NCBI GenBank assembly: GCA_945870425.1
Contig: CAMBSD010000001.1
Coordinates: 186,001-250,000 of the forward strand
Direction: 5' to 3'
DNA length: 64,000 nucleotides
From: Chitinophaga pinensis
Lineage (GTDB): Bacteria > Bacteroidota > Bacteroidia > UKL13-3
Under the pieces are notes generated by a model. That model had not been told where the DNA came from. It saw nothing but the letters and a program-made list of their open reading frames with translations, and searched no databases. Both the position numbers and the translations under genes were made by a program. Below, piece after piece: positions 35,078-43,065 of the stretch. Every line of letters starts with the position of its first letter. Positions within the stretch are counted from its first letter, which is position 1.

Positions 35078-35442
35078 TTTGTTCTTTATTTAAAATTATT
35101 AATTATATCTCCAAAAAGTCTGGATCCATTGAAATCAATTTAATTGTTTTAAAATTATTTTGATTGTACAGACAAGAAAAGCTTCAAACAATCAACCTGT
35201 CGCTTAGCTCTATTGAACATGTATTAATGATTATATATTTTACTTTCATAGAATGTATTATTAGTTTTCAGTCAACTACATGATTCAAGTGCTTTTATTG
35301 ATTGAGGTATTTTGTAAGGTTTTTTATTTCTTATCTAGTGTTAACCTACAAATAAAACAAAAATTATCATTATTTATATTTTTATCAAAAAAAAATCATA
35401 TATATCTTATAGATACATATTATTAGCGTAACGCTGTGTAAG

Positions 35443-35585
35443 CATATTGGCTTAGGTTTTGAGTTAGCTAGAATTATTCTAGGAATTAAGAAGGAGGAAT
35501 TAGCTGAAACGATACATACATCGTGCACGCTTGTTTCCATTATTGAACAAACAGGCAAGGCCAATCACTATTTCTTAAAAACCCG
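35443..35585 (+). pseudogene. Decayed copy of the XRE regulator at 36068
   Basis: Reading the plus strand from 35443 gives HIGLGFELARIILGIKKEEL, then AETIHTSC and SIIEQTGKANHYFLKT. This aligns throughout with HIGLHIKLARIVKGFKQQDL, then AERINKTR and SCIEQTGKVNHNTLKK of the intact gene. It lacks the start codon (AAG in place of ATG) and the coiled-coil C-terminus. It is part of a segmental duplication that also carries a tRNA fragment at 35877-35909. The surrounding 35078-36025 region has no intact gene. Confidence 0.85.
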
Positions 35586-35596
35586 CTCTATACTGT

Positions 35597-35640
35597 GAGT
35601 TAGCATAGCGCACTGAGGATTGATAATGAATTGAAGTGGC
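35597..35640. repeat. Dispersed repeat family D, copy 1
   Basis: The block GAGTTAGCATAGCGCACTGAGG followed by ATTGATAATGAATTG resembles 46304-46350 (GGATTTAGCAAAGTGCTCTAGG, then AATTGGTAATGAATT) and the shorter 37161-37186 (AGATTTAGCAAAGCGCTCTA). It shows no coding potential and no clear hairpin. All copies are within the accessory island. Confidence 0.6.
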
Positions 35641-35876
35641 TCCAACACTGGTTTTCGATAACTTACATTCAATATTGTTTTAGTAAGTTTAAAACTCCTT
35701 TTTCATTTTTTAATCCTAAGTCCCGCATTTGCTTTGGCTTCGCGCAGACTATGGATAGAGGTGGGCTTGGGTACAAATTGCTTACTATTTAGGTCTTAAA
35801 AACTTAAATACCAAGTATTTGAAAGAAACTAGGGCGTATGTAAAATATTATACCACTTACTTTGGGTGAACTATAT

Positions 35877-35909
35877 GGCCTCATAGTTCAAATGATAGAA
35901 TAGATGTTA
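35877..35909 (+). pseudogene. Truncated tRNA-Arg(CCT) 5' half
   Basis: The sequence GGCCTCATAGTTCAAATGATA then GAATAGATGTTA matches the 5' half (acceptor strand, D arm, anticodon stem) of the tRNA at 36664-36735 with a few changes, and then diverges in the anticodon loop. The 60-70 bases upstream also align with those upstream of the real tRNA (for example AAGTATTTGAAAGAAACTAGG versus AAGTATTTGAAAAGAAGTAAGG), so this is one end of the same duplication. Confidence 0.85.
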
Positions 35910-36067
35910 CCCGTCCCTTCAATTCATAATGATTGTAAATAATTGATTATCAAATTTTTATTTGGAATAAAATCTAACATAAAAAATAATTATCGCTTTG
36001 ATACTATATTTATCTAAAATAAAGTATGTTTGACCCCGAAACGCTTAATTTTAATATAATATTTAAT

Positions 36068-36424
36068 ATGCATATCGGCTTACACATTAAATTAGCTAGA
36101 ATTGTTAAAGGATTTAAACAACAGGATCTAGCTGAAAGGATAAATAAAACACGCCCGCTCATATCCTGTATTGAACAAACGGGCAAAGTAAACCACAATA
36201 CTTTAAAGAAAATATGTGGGGTATTGGAAATTGATATCAATGAATTAGAATCTTCGGTGGACGCTGAAAACCAAAAAGAAATGGGTTATCATCGTAAAAA
36301 CTTAAGCAATCTTAATTCAAGGTTAAAGGAAATGGAAGAAGAAAATAAAAACTTAAGGTCACTTCTTTCGGCACAAGCAGAATTAATAAAAAACCAAAAA
36401 GATTTCATCAAAAGAATAAAGTAA
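36068..36424 (+). CDS. XRE-family regulator with C-terminal coiled coil
   Basis: An XRE helix-turn-helix fills residues 1-60 (KGFKQQDLAERINKTRPLISCIEQTGK), followed by a heptad-rich helix (LSNLNSRLKEMEEENKNLRSLLS) and a basic tail. I chose the ATG at 36068 (MHIGLHIKLARIV) because the homology with the decayed copy at 35443 and the usual start of such proteins begins at HIG. An upstream ATG at 36026 would add 14 residues. It is probably a dimeric DNA-binding repressor. Its neighbour downstream is tRNA-Arg, 239 bases away, and that gap contains only duplicated AT-rich sequence. Confidence 0.82.
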   Translation: MHIGLHIKLARIVKGFKQQDLAERINKTRPLISCIEQTGKVNHNTLKKICGVLEIDINELESSVDAENQKEMGYHRKNLSNLNSRLKEMEEENKNLRSLLSAQAELIKNQKDFIKRIK

Positions 36425-36663
36425 TATGGCCTAAGTTCCAATTTTATGGCTAATCACTTTAACCAAACATTATCATTGTAACTTTATCTCATTTGACCAT
36501 AAGTATTTATTTGCAAATTAGGTTGTAGCTGCAAGGTATATTTTTTGCATTCTTGGGTGCAAATTGATTACTTTTGGCGGCTATTACATGCAAAAATGCA
36601 AGTATTTGAAAAGAAGTAAGGATTACTAAAATTGATATTCCACTCATTTTCAATATGCTGTAT

Positions 36664-36735
36664 GGTCTCGTAGTTCAATGGATAGAATAGATGTTTCCTA
36701 AACATTTGATACAGGTTCGATTCCTGTCGAGACTA
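36664..36735 (+). tRNA. tRNA-Arg (anticodon CCT)
   Basis: The 72-base sequence folds as a complete cloverleaf: acceptor GGTCTCG/CGAGACT (with a G-U end pair), D stem GTTC/GAAT, anticodon stem GATGT/ACATT around loop TTCCTAA (anticodon CCT, reading AGG), T stem ACAGG/CCTGT with loop TTCGATT, discriminator A. CCA is not encoded, as is usual in this phylum. A GIY-YIG gene starts 20 bases downstream, and the tRNA 3' end is repeated after that gene at 37045-37070. Confidence 0.95.
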
Positions 36736-36754
36736 CTATTATTAATTAGAGTAC

Positions 36755-37003
36755 ATGTATTTTGTTTACATACTTTATTCTAAAGCTTTTGACAAATACT
36801 ATGTAGGTCATACTAGTTCTTTAGAGCGAAGAATTAAAGAACATAATCAAGGGTGTAATAAGTCAACTAAACCTTACATTCCTTGGGAATTATTGGGTTC
36901 AGTTACCAAAAATGAAAAAGCTGATGCCTATCAACTTGAGCTAAAACTTAAGAATCTTTCCAAAGTCAGAAAATTAGATTTCATAAAAAAATATTGTAAA
37001 TAA
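36755..37003 (+). CDS. GIY-YIG nuclease-family small protein
   Basis: This 82-residue protein is essentially one GIY-YIG domain: VYILYSKAFDKYYVGHT contains the two signature strands, LERRIKEHN the conserved arginine helix, and AYQLELKLKNL the position of the catalytic glutamate. Small solo proteins of this type are often annotated as UvrC-like but lack every other UvrC domain. It lies 20 bases after tRNA-Arg and is followed 41 bases later by a second copy of the tRNA 3' end. It is therefore placed like cargo inserted at, or duplicated with, a tRNA gene. It may be transcribed by read-through from the tRNA. Its substrate is unknown. Confidence 0.88.
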   Translation: MYFVYILYSKAFDKYYVGHTSSLERRIKEHNQGCNKSTKPYIPWELLGSVTKNEKADAYQLELKLKNLSKVRKLDFIKKYCK

Positions 37004-37044
37004 CTTTCATGAGTTGGTGTTTTCGCTGACGTGGCAAAGCCAGT

Positions 37045-37070
37045 CAGGATTCGATTCCTGTCGAGACTAC
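37045..37070 (+). repeat. Copy of the tRNA-Arg 3' end (attachment-site-like direct repeat)
   Basis: CAGGATTCGATTCCTGTCGA followed by GACTAC repeats 36712-36736 (the 3' strand of the T arm and acceptor), with one inserted A. The last 21 bases are identical. The two copies bracket the GIY-YIG gene as 334-base-spaced direct repeats. This is the arrangement left by integration at a tRNA 3' end or by a tandem duplication with loss of the second tRNA 5' half. Confidence 0.9.
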
Positions 37071-37160
37071 AAATAAATTGCATGGTTGCCCTTCATTCAT
37101 GAGTCTTAAGGACTTTTTTGTTTTTAGATACTGAAATTTCATTGGTTCCTGACCATACTT

Positions 37161-37186
37161 AGATTTAGCAAAGCGCTCTATGGATT
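37161..37186. repeat. Dispersed repeat family D, copy 2
   Basis: AGATTTAGCAAAGCGCTCTA then TGGATT matches the core of the copies at 35597-35640 and 46304-46350. It lies directly before the family C palindrome at 37194. No gene is associated with it. Confidence 0.6.
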
Positions 37187-37193
37187 TGCCTGC

Positions 37194-37223
37194 GGTTGGT
37201 GTTATCACGTGATAACACCAACC
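37194..37223. repeat. Perfect 30-nt palindrome, family C
   Basis: GGTTGGTGTTATCAC at 37194-37208 is followed immediately by its exact complement at 37209-37223, leaving no unpaired loop. The GGTTGGTG/CACCAACC core recurs at 47394-47420, 47044-47051 (one arm) and in decayed form at 34183-34213. It lies between the tRNA/GIY-YIG unit and the DUF962 gene and is not followed by a T-run. Confidence 0.9.
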
Positions 37224-37342
37224 ATAGTCAAAATACAGGTTAAACTCATGTTGATGCTACCATCTTTATAATTCTTCAAAAGCAACTATTTCAGTAGGAT
37301 TAAAATTATGGATGTCATAATTTTATCCTTTAATTCGCAGTT

Positions 37343-37657
37343 ATGTCTGAACGCATCAAAACCCTCAAAGAATTTTATCCTTACTATTTATCAGAGCATA
37401 AAAATGGTACCAGTAGATTGCTGCATTTTATTGGCACTACCCTATTTTTTATTTTTTTGATGGGAGCTTTTCTGTTTCACAATATGTGGTTTATTGCTGC
37501 TTGCCCCTTAGCAGGATATGGCTTTGCATGGCTAGGGCACTTCTTTTTTGAGAAAAACAAACCCGCTACATTCAAATACCCTTTGTTTAGTTTGGCCTCT
37601 GATTTCATTCTATATTTTGAGATATTAAACGGAAAGGAAAAAATCTTTAACAATTAA
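37343..37657 (+). CDS. DUF962/Mpo1-like membrane protein
   Basis: The 104-residue protein matches the DUF962 pattern: LSEHKNGTSRLLHFIGTTLF, then GYGFAWLGHFFFEKNKPATFKYPLFSLASDF, with two hydrophobic helices. The conserved histidines (in EH, LHFIG and GHFF) are those proposed to bind iron in the yeast relative Mpo1, a dioxygenase acting on 2-hydroxy fatty acids. A comparable role in lipid or sphingolipid metabolism is possible but not shown. It stands alone, within the accessory region, yet looks like a normal chromosomal gene. Confidence 0.85.
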   Translation: MSERIKTLKEFYPYYLSEHKNGTSRLLHFIGTTLFFIFLMGAFLFHNMWFIAACPLAGYGFAWLGHFFFEKNKPATFKYPLFSLASDFILYFEILNGKEKIFNN

Positions 37658-37666
37658 ATCATTTAT

Positions 37667-37686
37667 GGGCGAATGTTGATTCGCCC
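37667..37686. terminator. Hairpin after the DUF962 gene
   Basis: GGGCGAAT at 37667-37674 faces ATTCGCCC at 37679-37686 with loop GTTG, ten bases after the stop codon at 37657. The stem is perfect but no T-run follows, so it may be a weak terminator, an mRNA-end stabiliser or a solitary repeat. Confidence 0.5.
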
Positions 37687-37776
37687 CTACGAATGCAAAA
37701 CGGTATATGTTATTGATGCCGTTGCGGTGTCTCCGACTTACTACATTTATATGTGGAGATGTAGCTTGCTAGGTCT

Positions 37777-38154
37777 TTACCTTTTGGTTTTGGATTTTTT
37801 TGCAGCAGGTTTGCCTTGTTTAGTTAAAGATGCTTTCAATTCATTTATATCGTTCAACATACTTTGAATTACCTTCATCATTTCTTCAATATCGCTTTTG
37901 GTGGCAAAGCCATATTGTAATTTTGGATCTTCGGCTTTGCTAACAGCTTTGGAGTCTTTGAAGAATTCGGTAATGTCTACTTCCAACACTTTGGCTACTT
38001 GAAGCAAGCGAGCTAATGGAACATTGGTTGTGCCATTTTCTATTTTAGAAAAAGCACCTTTGGTAATTCCTAACTCTTCAGCCACATTTTCTTGGCTCAA
38101 TTCTTTGCCTTGTCGAATTCTTCTAATCTGTTTGCCTACTTGTATTTGATTCAC
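37777..38154 (-). CDS. XRE-family regulator of the type III restriction-modification locus
   Basis: The 125-residue protein has an XRE helix-turn-helix in the first 65 residues (IRQGKELSQENVAEELGITKGAFSKIENG). A helical region (SDIEEMMKVIQSMLNDINELKASL) and a lysine-rich tail follow. It appears to start with GTG at 38154, since no ATG is in frame. It is divergent from the mod gene, with 132 bases between them containing a perfect inverted repeat at 38214-38242. By analogy with C proteins it may control mod/res expression and its own, but this is inference. Confidence 0.85.
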   Translation of the reverse strand: MNQIQVGKQIRRIRQGKELSQENVAEELGITKGAFSKIENGTTNVPLARLLQVAKVLEVDITEFFKDSKAVSKAEDPKLQYGFATKSDIEEMMKVIQSMLNDINELKASLTKQGKPAAKKSKTKR

Positions 38155-38213
38155 AGTTACAAATTTCTTATTGATTCTTAAAGTTTTAGGATACCATTAA
38201 TAATTAAAATACT

Positions 38214-38242
38214 CTTAATAGGAGTATTAGTTTCCTATTAAG
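38214..38242. promoter_or_regulatory. Perfect inverted repeat, candidate operator of the R-M regulator
   Basis: CTTAATAGGA (38214-38223) and TCCTATTAAG (38233-38242) are exact complements separated by nine bases. The second, overlapping pair AATACTC/GAGTATT (38208-38214 and 38222-38228) adds further symmetry. The site is 45 bases before the mod start and 60 before the regulator start, a natural place for a shared repressor or activator. Confidence 0.65.
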
Positions 38243-38286
38243 ATATTTTGTGTTTAATTGCGATTTAAAGTCCACCAAAATAAGAA

Positions 38287-39906
38287 TTGCCAACTTTACA
38301 CTGGATAGGGAAAGAAAAAATAGTAAATCATCATCAAGATGTACCCTTCCGTGTGCTTGAACATCAATATGGATTTACAGGAAATGGCAAACAAAAAGAA
38401 GAAACCAATAGCGGAAACCTAATTATTCATGGAGATAATTTAGAGGCAATAAAAGCCTTACTTCCAAAGTATGAAGGCAAGATTGATGTTATATGTATTG
38501 ATCCACCTTATAATACAGGTAATGAGAACTGGGTATATAATGACAATGTAAATCATCCGAAAATAAAAAAATGGCTTGGACAGGTTGTAGGTCGGGAAAG
38601 TGAAGACTTAAGCCGTCATGATAAGTGGCTTTGTATGATGTATCCTCGTTTGAAATTACTTCACAAGTTGCTTTCTGATGATGGAGCAATTTTTATATCA
38701 ATTGATGATAATGAACAAGCGAATTTAAAACTAACTTGTGATGAGATTTTTGGTTCAAAACAATTTATAGGTCAATGGAATTGGTATAAATCTGCTACTC
38801 CTCCAAATTTATCGCACAAAATAAAAAAAAATATAGAATATATATTATGCTATTCAAAAACAGCAAACAATAATAGATTTTATGGGATACAAAAAGTGAG
38901 TAAAAGTGATGACCCGCTTACAAAACCTCAAAACACATTCAAAGAATTGCTTTTCAAAAAAGGTACAATAAAAATAAATTTAGAAAATCAAACATTTCAA
39001 AAAGGTATTTATGGTACAGCCAAGTTTCCTAATGAGTTAATGGATGATTTAATTATTGAAAATGGTACAAATAAAAATAATGTTCGCTTTAAAAATAGAT
39101 TTATATGGGTTCAAGATAAACTAAATGAAGAAATAAGTAAAAAAACAATTATAAAAATAAGTAGCAAATCTCTTGTTCTTGCTTACAAAAAACAAGAATA
39201 TTCAAAAGAAGCTCCACCAAATTTGATTGATTTTTCAGTTGGTGTTGACACTACTGAAAATGCTGGTCGAATTTTGAATGAAATATTCAAAGAGAAAAAA
39301 TTTGATTTTCCGAAACCTCCTTCATTACTTGAATATATTATCAGTTTTTTAAGTAAAAACAATTCAACAATACTTGATTCCTTTTCAGGTTCAGGTACAA
39401 CAGCTCATGCAGTTCTAAATCTTAATAAAGAAGATGGAGGTAACCGTAAATTCATCTTAATTGAAATGGAAGATTATGCAGAAACAATTACAGCTGAAAG
39501 GGTAAAAAGAGTAATAAATGGATTTGGTGAAAAAGCAGGTACAGGTGGTAGTTTTGATTACTACGAACTTGGTAAACCACTTTTCAAAAAGAACGGCTAC
39601 TTAAATGAAGCTTTAGAGGAAAATGAAATACGTAATTATATCTACTATACTGAAACTAAACTTCCCATATCTAAAGTAAGGGACAGTAAAAACTGGTATT
39701 TATTAGATAACTTTAACGAAACAAGTTATTACTTCTATTACGAAAAAGATAAACTTACTACTCTTGATTTAGAGAGTTTGAGTATCGTAAAAATTAAAGC
39801 AGAACAATACATCATATATGCTGACAACTGCCTATTAGATAAAGAGTATCTGCAAAAATACAATATCATTTTCAAGAAAATTCCAAGAGATATTAAACGA
39901 TTTTAA
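38287..39906 (+). CDS. mod: Type III restriction-modification system DNA methyltransferase (Mod)
   Basis: This 539-residue N6-adenine methyltransferase of the beta class has the catalytic motif DPPYNTG (about residue 72) before the SAM-binding motif DSFSGSGTTAHA (about 370), with the target-recognition region between them. The N-terminus MPTLHWIGKEK, starting with TTG, is conserved in the family, which supports this unusual start. Mod gives sequence specificity to both modification and restriction and works with Res encoded three bases downstream. A run of nine A residues around 38823 lies in the coding frame. The locus is visibly more A-rich than the core genes around it. Confidence 0.94.
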   Translation: MPTLHWIGKEKIVNHHQDVPFRVLEHQYGFTGNGKQKEETNSGNLIIHGDNLEAIKALLPKYEGKIDVICIDPPYNTGNENWVYNDNVNHPKIKKWLGQVVGRESEDLSRHDKWLCMMYPRLKLLHKLLSDDGAIFISIDDNEQANLKLTCDEIFGSKQFIGQWNWYKSATPPNLSHKIKKNIEYILCYSKTANNNRFYGIQKVSKSDDPLTKPQNTFKELLFKKGTIKINLENQTFQKGIYGTAKFPNELMDDLIIENGTNKNNVRFKNRFIWVQDKLNEEISKKTIIKISSKSLVLAYKKQEYSKEAPPNLIDFSVGVDTTENAGRILNEIFKEKKFDFPKPPSLLEYIISFLSKNNSTILDSFSGSGTTAHAVLNLNKEDGGNRKFILIEMEDYAETITAERVKRVINGFGEKAGTGGSFDYYELGKPLFKKNGYLNEALEENEIRNYIYYTETKLPISKVRDSKNWYLLDNFNETSYYFYYEKDKLTTLDLESLSIVKIKAEQYIIYADNCLLDKEYLQKYNIIFKKIPRDIKRF

Positions 39907-39909
39907 GTA

Positions 39910-42555
39910 ATGGAATTAAAGCCATATCAACAAACTGTCATTAATGAATTAGCTGAATTTATAAACTGCTTAGAACAAACAGAACATATAAATACGGCCT
40001 ATGAGAAATACTGGAATAGCAAAGGAGTATCACTTTATAACTTAGATGGAAATAACTTTATAAAGCCTTATGATAATTCTATTAAAGGCGTACCTAGGGT
40101 AACTGTTAAAGTCCCTACAGCAGGAGGTAAAACCTTTATAGCTTGCAATGCTTTAAAAACAATATTTGATAGTTTTCCAATAGATAAAGCTAAAGTAGTA
40201 GTATGGCTAGTACCCTCAGATACTATATTACAACAAACAGTTAGAAATTTGAGTGATACATCACATCCATATCGCTCAAAAATAGATAGCCATTTTGGGA
40301 GTGCCGTAAAGGTTTATGAGAAAGAGTCGCTATTGCAAGGTGCAAGTTTCGGTCCCACTGAAATTAAAGAACAACTTAGCATATTAGTATTAAGTGTATC
40401 GTCATTTTCGGCAAATAATAAAGATACACGAAAAGCCTTTCAAGAAAATGGAAATTTGCAACAATTTCCTCAAACATTTCTCCAGCCAGAAAAGCTTCTA
40501 CCTAATGTTGACGAAACAGCATTAATGCAAGTCATCAATCAGCTAAATCCAGTTGTAATTGTAGATGAAAGCCACAATGTAGAAAGTGGTTTGCGAATAG
40601 AAATGCTAAACAATATTAACCCGTCTTTTGTATTTGATTTAACTGCAACTCCTAGAGACAAAAGTAATATCATAAGTTTTGTTGATGCCATTCATCTTAA
40701 AAAATGCAATATGGTAAAGTTGCCAGTTATTGTTTACAATCATCAAGATACAAATGAAGTAATAAGTGGTGCGATTAACTTACAAAAAACATTAGAGTCA
40801 AAAGCGATTATTGAAGAGAAAAATGGAGGAAAATATATTAGACCTATTGTACTTTTTCAAGCACAGCCCAAGAACAATGACGACAACATTACTTTCGAGA
40901 AAATTAAAGAATACTTGACTGCTTCGGGAATACCAGAAGAGCAAGTTAAAATCAAAACTTCTGGTAAGGATGAAATATCAAAAGAAGACTTGATGAGTAG
41001 GGATTGTAAAGTGCGATATATTATTACAGTAAATGCTTTAAAAGAAGGCTGGGACTGCCCGTTTGCTTATATATTGGCTTCACTTGCAAATAAATCATCT
41101 GCGGTTGATGTGGAACAAATTTTAGGTCGTATTTTAAGACAACCTTATGTTATAAAACATCAACAGGATTTGTTGAATTTCTCTTATGTACTTACATCAT
41201 CAAATAATTTCATTGCTACACTTGACAAGATAATAGAAGGTCTAAATAAATCAGGATTTAGCGAAAAGGATTATCGTACCAAGGATTCTATGATTGAAGA
41301 AGAGACTAATGTACAAACACCAAAATCCGAATCTTTTGAGGACTTATTTAGTCAGAAAAAAACAGCAGAAATAAATACTGAAACAAAAGAAATTATTGAA
41401 CAAATAAATCCAAAATTGGTAAAAGAAATATCCGTTTCAGATAAGGCTCACAATCAATTAAACGAAATAATCAATCTTGCTAAACAGACTAATGAAAATT
41501 TTGAAAAAACCATAGCAAAATTAAATCAAGAAGATATTATACCAAATGAGTTGGCTAATACAATGAAATCATACCAAATAAAAGAAATATTTAAAGATGA
41601 AGTGAAAGACTTGTCAATACCTGCTTTTTTTATAAAAGTAAATCAAGGGTCAATCTTTAATGATGAGGGGTCTTTACAATTATTGAGTAAAAATCTATTG
41701 TTAAAAGACTTTGCACTCAGTCAACAAGATACAGTTATTGATTTTACTCAAACATCATCAGAGATGTATAGCATCGATTTGGCAGAAACCAAGAAAGATG
41801 AATTTGTACCTGAATACAAAAAGGAAAATAATATTGTTAAAGAAGCATTTGTGAAATACATTTCAGCACTTCAGCCAGAAGCTAAAATAAATCAACTTGC
41901 TTCAAGAATATTGAAGCTAATTAAAAAAGTGGATGCCATTCCAGAACCAGAATTGACTAAATATATAACTCATGTTCTTCATAATCTTGATAGTGATAAG
42001 CTTACAGAACTATCGCATAATGAAATGTTTTATGCCATCAAAATAAAAAAGAAAATAGAGCAATTATCAGATATATATGCTGAAAAAAGATTCAGCAATT
42101 TGCTTGACAAAGGAGTTATTATTTGTCAATCGCACTTTAAGTTTCCTAAGAAAATAAGCCCCATAAATACAATAAAAGGAATTACCAAAAACCTATATGA
42201 ACAAGAGGGTGAAATGAATGACTTTGAGAAAAAAGTAATTAATGAAATTGCCAATTTGGATAGCGTTGTATTTTGGCACAGGAATTTGGAAAGAGGTAAG
42301 GGATTTTTATTAAACGGTTTCATCAATCATTATCCTGATTTTATTATTAAAACCAAAAACGGCAAAATAGTATTACTAGAAACTAAAGGAGAACACTTAG
42401 ACGGCACTGAAAGCCAAAAGAAAATAAGGTTAGGGGAAAAATGGGCAAGCAAAGCAGGCGATCAGTTTAGATATTTTATGGTTTTCAATGCTGCAAAATT
42501 AGATGGAGCAAAATCTGTTTCTGAGTTGATAGATATTTTGAATGAAATGAAATAA
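39910..42555 (+). CDS. res: Type III restriction enzyme Res subunit (helicase-nuclease)
   Basis: This 881-residue protein has a superfamily 2 ATPase core: Walker A in PTAGGKT (near residue 73), DESH Walker B, the TAT motif, and a motif VI-like QILGRILRQP. At the C-terminus a PD-(D/E)xK-type nuclease is visible as NHYPDFIIKTKNGKIVLLETKG. With Mod it forms the type III complex that translocates or slides between two inversely oriented sites and cuts. Mod and Res are intact, so restriction should be active. The gene starts three bases after the mod stop and is the last of the operon. Confidence 0.94.
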   Translation: MELKPYQQTVINELAEFINCLEQTEHINTAYEKYWNSKGVSLYNLDGNNFIKPYDNSIKGVPRVTVKVPTAGGKTFIACNALKTIFDSFPIDKAKVVVWLVPSDTILQQTVRNLSDTSHPYRSKIDSHFGSAVKVYEKESLLQGASFGPTEIKEQLSILVLSVSSFSANNKDTRKAFQENGNLQQFPQTFLQPEKLLPNVDETALMQVINQLNPVVIVDESHNVESGLRIEMLNNINPSFVFDLTATPRDKSNIISFVDAIHLKKCNMVKLPVIVYNHQDTNEVISGAINLQKTLESKAIIEEKNGGKYIRPIVLFQAQPKNNDDNITFEKIKEYLTASGIPEEQVKIKTSGKDEISKEDLMSRDCKVRYIITVNALKEGWDCPFAYILASLANKSSAVDVEQILGRILRQPYVIKHQQDLLNFSYVLTSSNNFIATLDKIIEGLNKSGFSEKDYRTKDSMIEEETNVQTPKSESFEDLFSQKKTAEINTETKEIIEQINPKLVKEISVSDKAHNQLNEIINLAKQTNENFEKTIAKLNQEDIIPNELANTMKSYQIKEIFKDEVKDLSIPAFFIKVNQGSIFNDEGSLQLLSKNLLLKDFALSQQDTVIDFTQTSSEMYSIDLAETKKDEFVPEYKKENNIVKEAFVKYISALQPEAKINQLASRILKLIKKVDAIPEPELTKYITHVLHNLDSDKLTELSHNEMFYAIKIKKKIEQLSDIYAEKRFSNLLDKGVIICQSHFKFPKKISPINTIKGITKNLYEQEGEMNDFEKKVINEIANLDSVVFWHRNLERGKGFLLNGFINHYPDFIIKTKNGKIVLLETKGEHLDGTESQKKIRLGEKWASKAGDQFRYFMVFNAAKLDGAKSVSELIDILNEMK

Positions 42556-42632
42556 TACTCTACACAGCTATTTAATTTAAACGTCTACATGGCAAACAAA
42601 AATGTATCAAATGATTTTGTGCTACCCAAATG

Positions 42633-42665
42633 ATATTCCCCTCCTTGGAGGGGTTAGGGGTGGGT
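42633..42665. repeat. 33-bp repeat framing DUF559 gene, right side
   Basis: ATATTCCCCTCCTTGGAGGG followed by GTTAGGGGTGGGT abuts the DUF559 stop codon at 42666. It is the exact reverse complement of 43181-43213, so the two form perfect inverted repeats around the gene. The inner part CCCCTCCTTGGAGGGG is itself palindromic. Confidence 0.95.
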
Positions 42666-43049
42666 CTAGAAAGTTCTATTATCAATTTTATTTTCAATCC
42701 AAGATTCAATCTCAAAAAGCACATTCAAAATATCATATTTAATCTGCTTATCAGAAAACCTTAAGAATTCCACTCCGTATTGTTCTATTTCAGTTTGTCT
42801 TATCACATCCGCTTTATAGGCCTCTTCATGATTATGACTATCCCCATCTATTTCAATTACCAGTCTTAATTCCTTACAGTAAAAATCAACGATATAATTG
42901 AGAATAGGCTTTTGTCTATCAAAATCGTAGCCTAGCATTTTCTTTTGATGAAGGTATTTCCATAATATCACTTCACTGAGTGTGGCATTTTGACGCAATC
43001 GTTTTGCAATAATTTTTAAATTTGAGTTATATGGAATAATTTTTCTCAT
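42666..43049 (-). CDS. DUF559 (Vsr-like) endonuclease-fold protein
   Basis: This 127-residue protein has the DUF559 signature: LRQNATLSEVILWKYL, GYDFDRQKPILNYIVDFYC and VIEIDGDSH, the last carrying the acidic residues of a PD-(D/E)xK or Vsr-type nuclease site. It is complete and stands alone. It is framed by inverted 33-bp repeats at 42633-42665 and 43181-43213, with a variant copy at 43066-43106 only 16 bases upstream of the start. This suggests a single-gene mobile or self-duplicating cassette. DUF559 proteins have no settled function. It is not part of the type III operon upstream. Confidence 0.88.
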   Translation of the reverse strand: MRKIIPYNSNLKIIAKRLRQNATLSEVILWKYLHQKKMLGYDFDRQKPILNYIVDFYCKELRLVIEIDGDSHNHEEAYKADVIRQTEIEQYGVEFLRFSDKQIKYDILNVLFEIESWIENKIDNRTF

Positions 43050-43065
43050 GGCTAAATAAGTATTT

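Noticed and set aside
36755-37003. Annotation of the GIY-YIG gene as UvrC
   Set aside because: Only the GIY-YIG domain is present (82 residues); the UvrB-binding, RNase H-like and HhH parts of UvrC are absent, although uvrA is about 6 kb away.
37673-37867. Short plus-strand reading frame after the DUF962 gene
   Set aside because: It runs through a hairpin and antisense to the end of the XRE gene, with no family resemblance.
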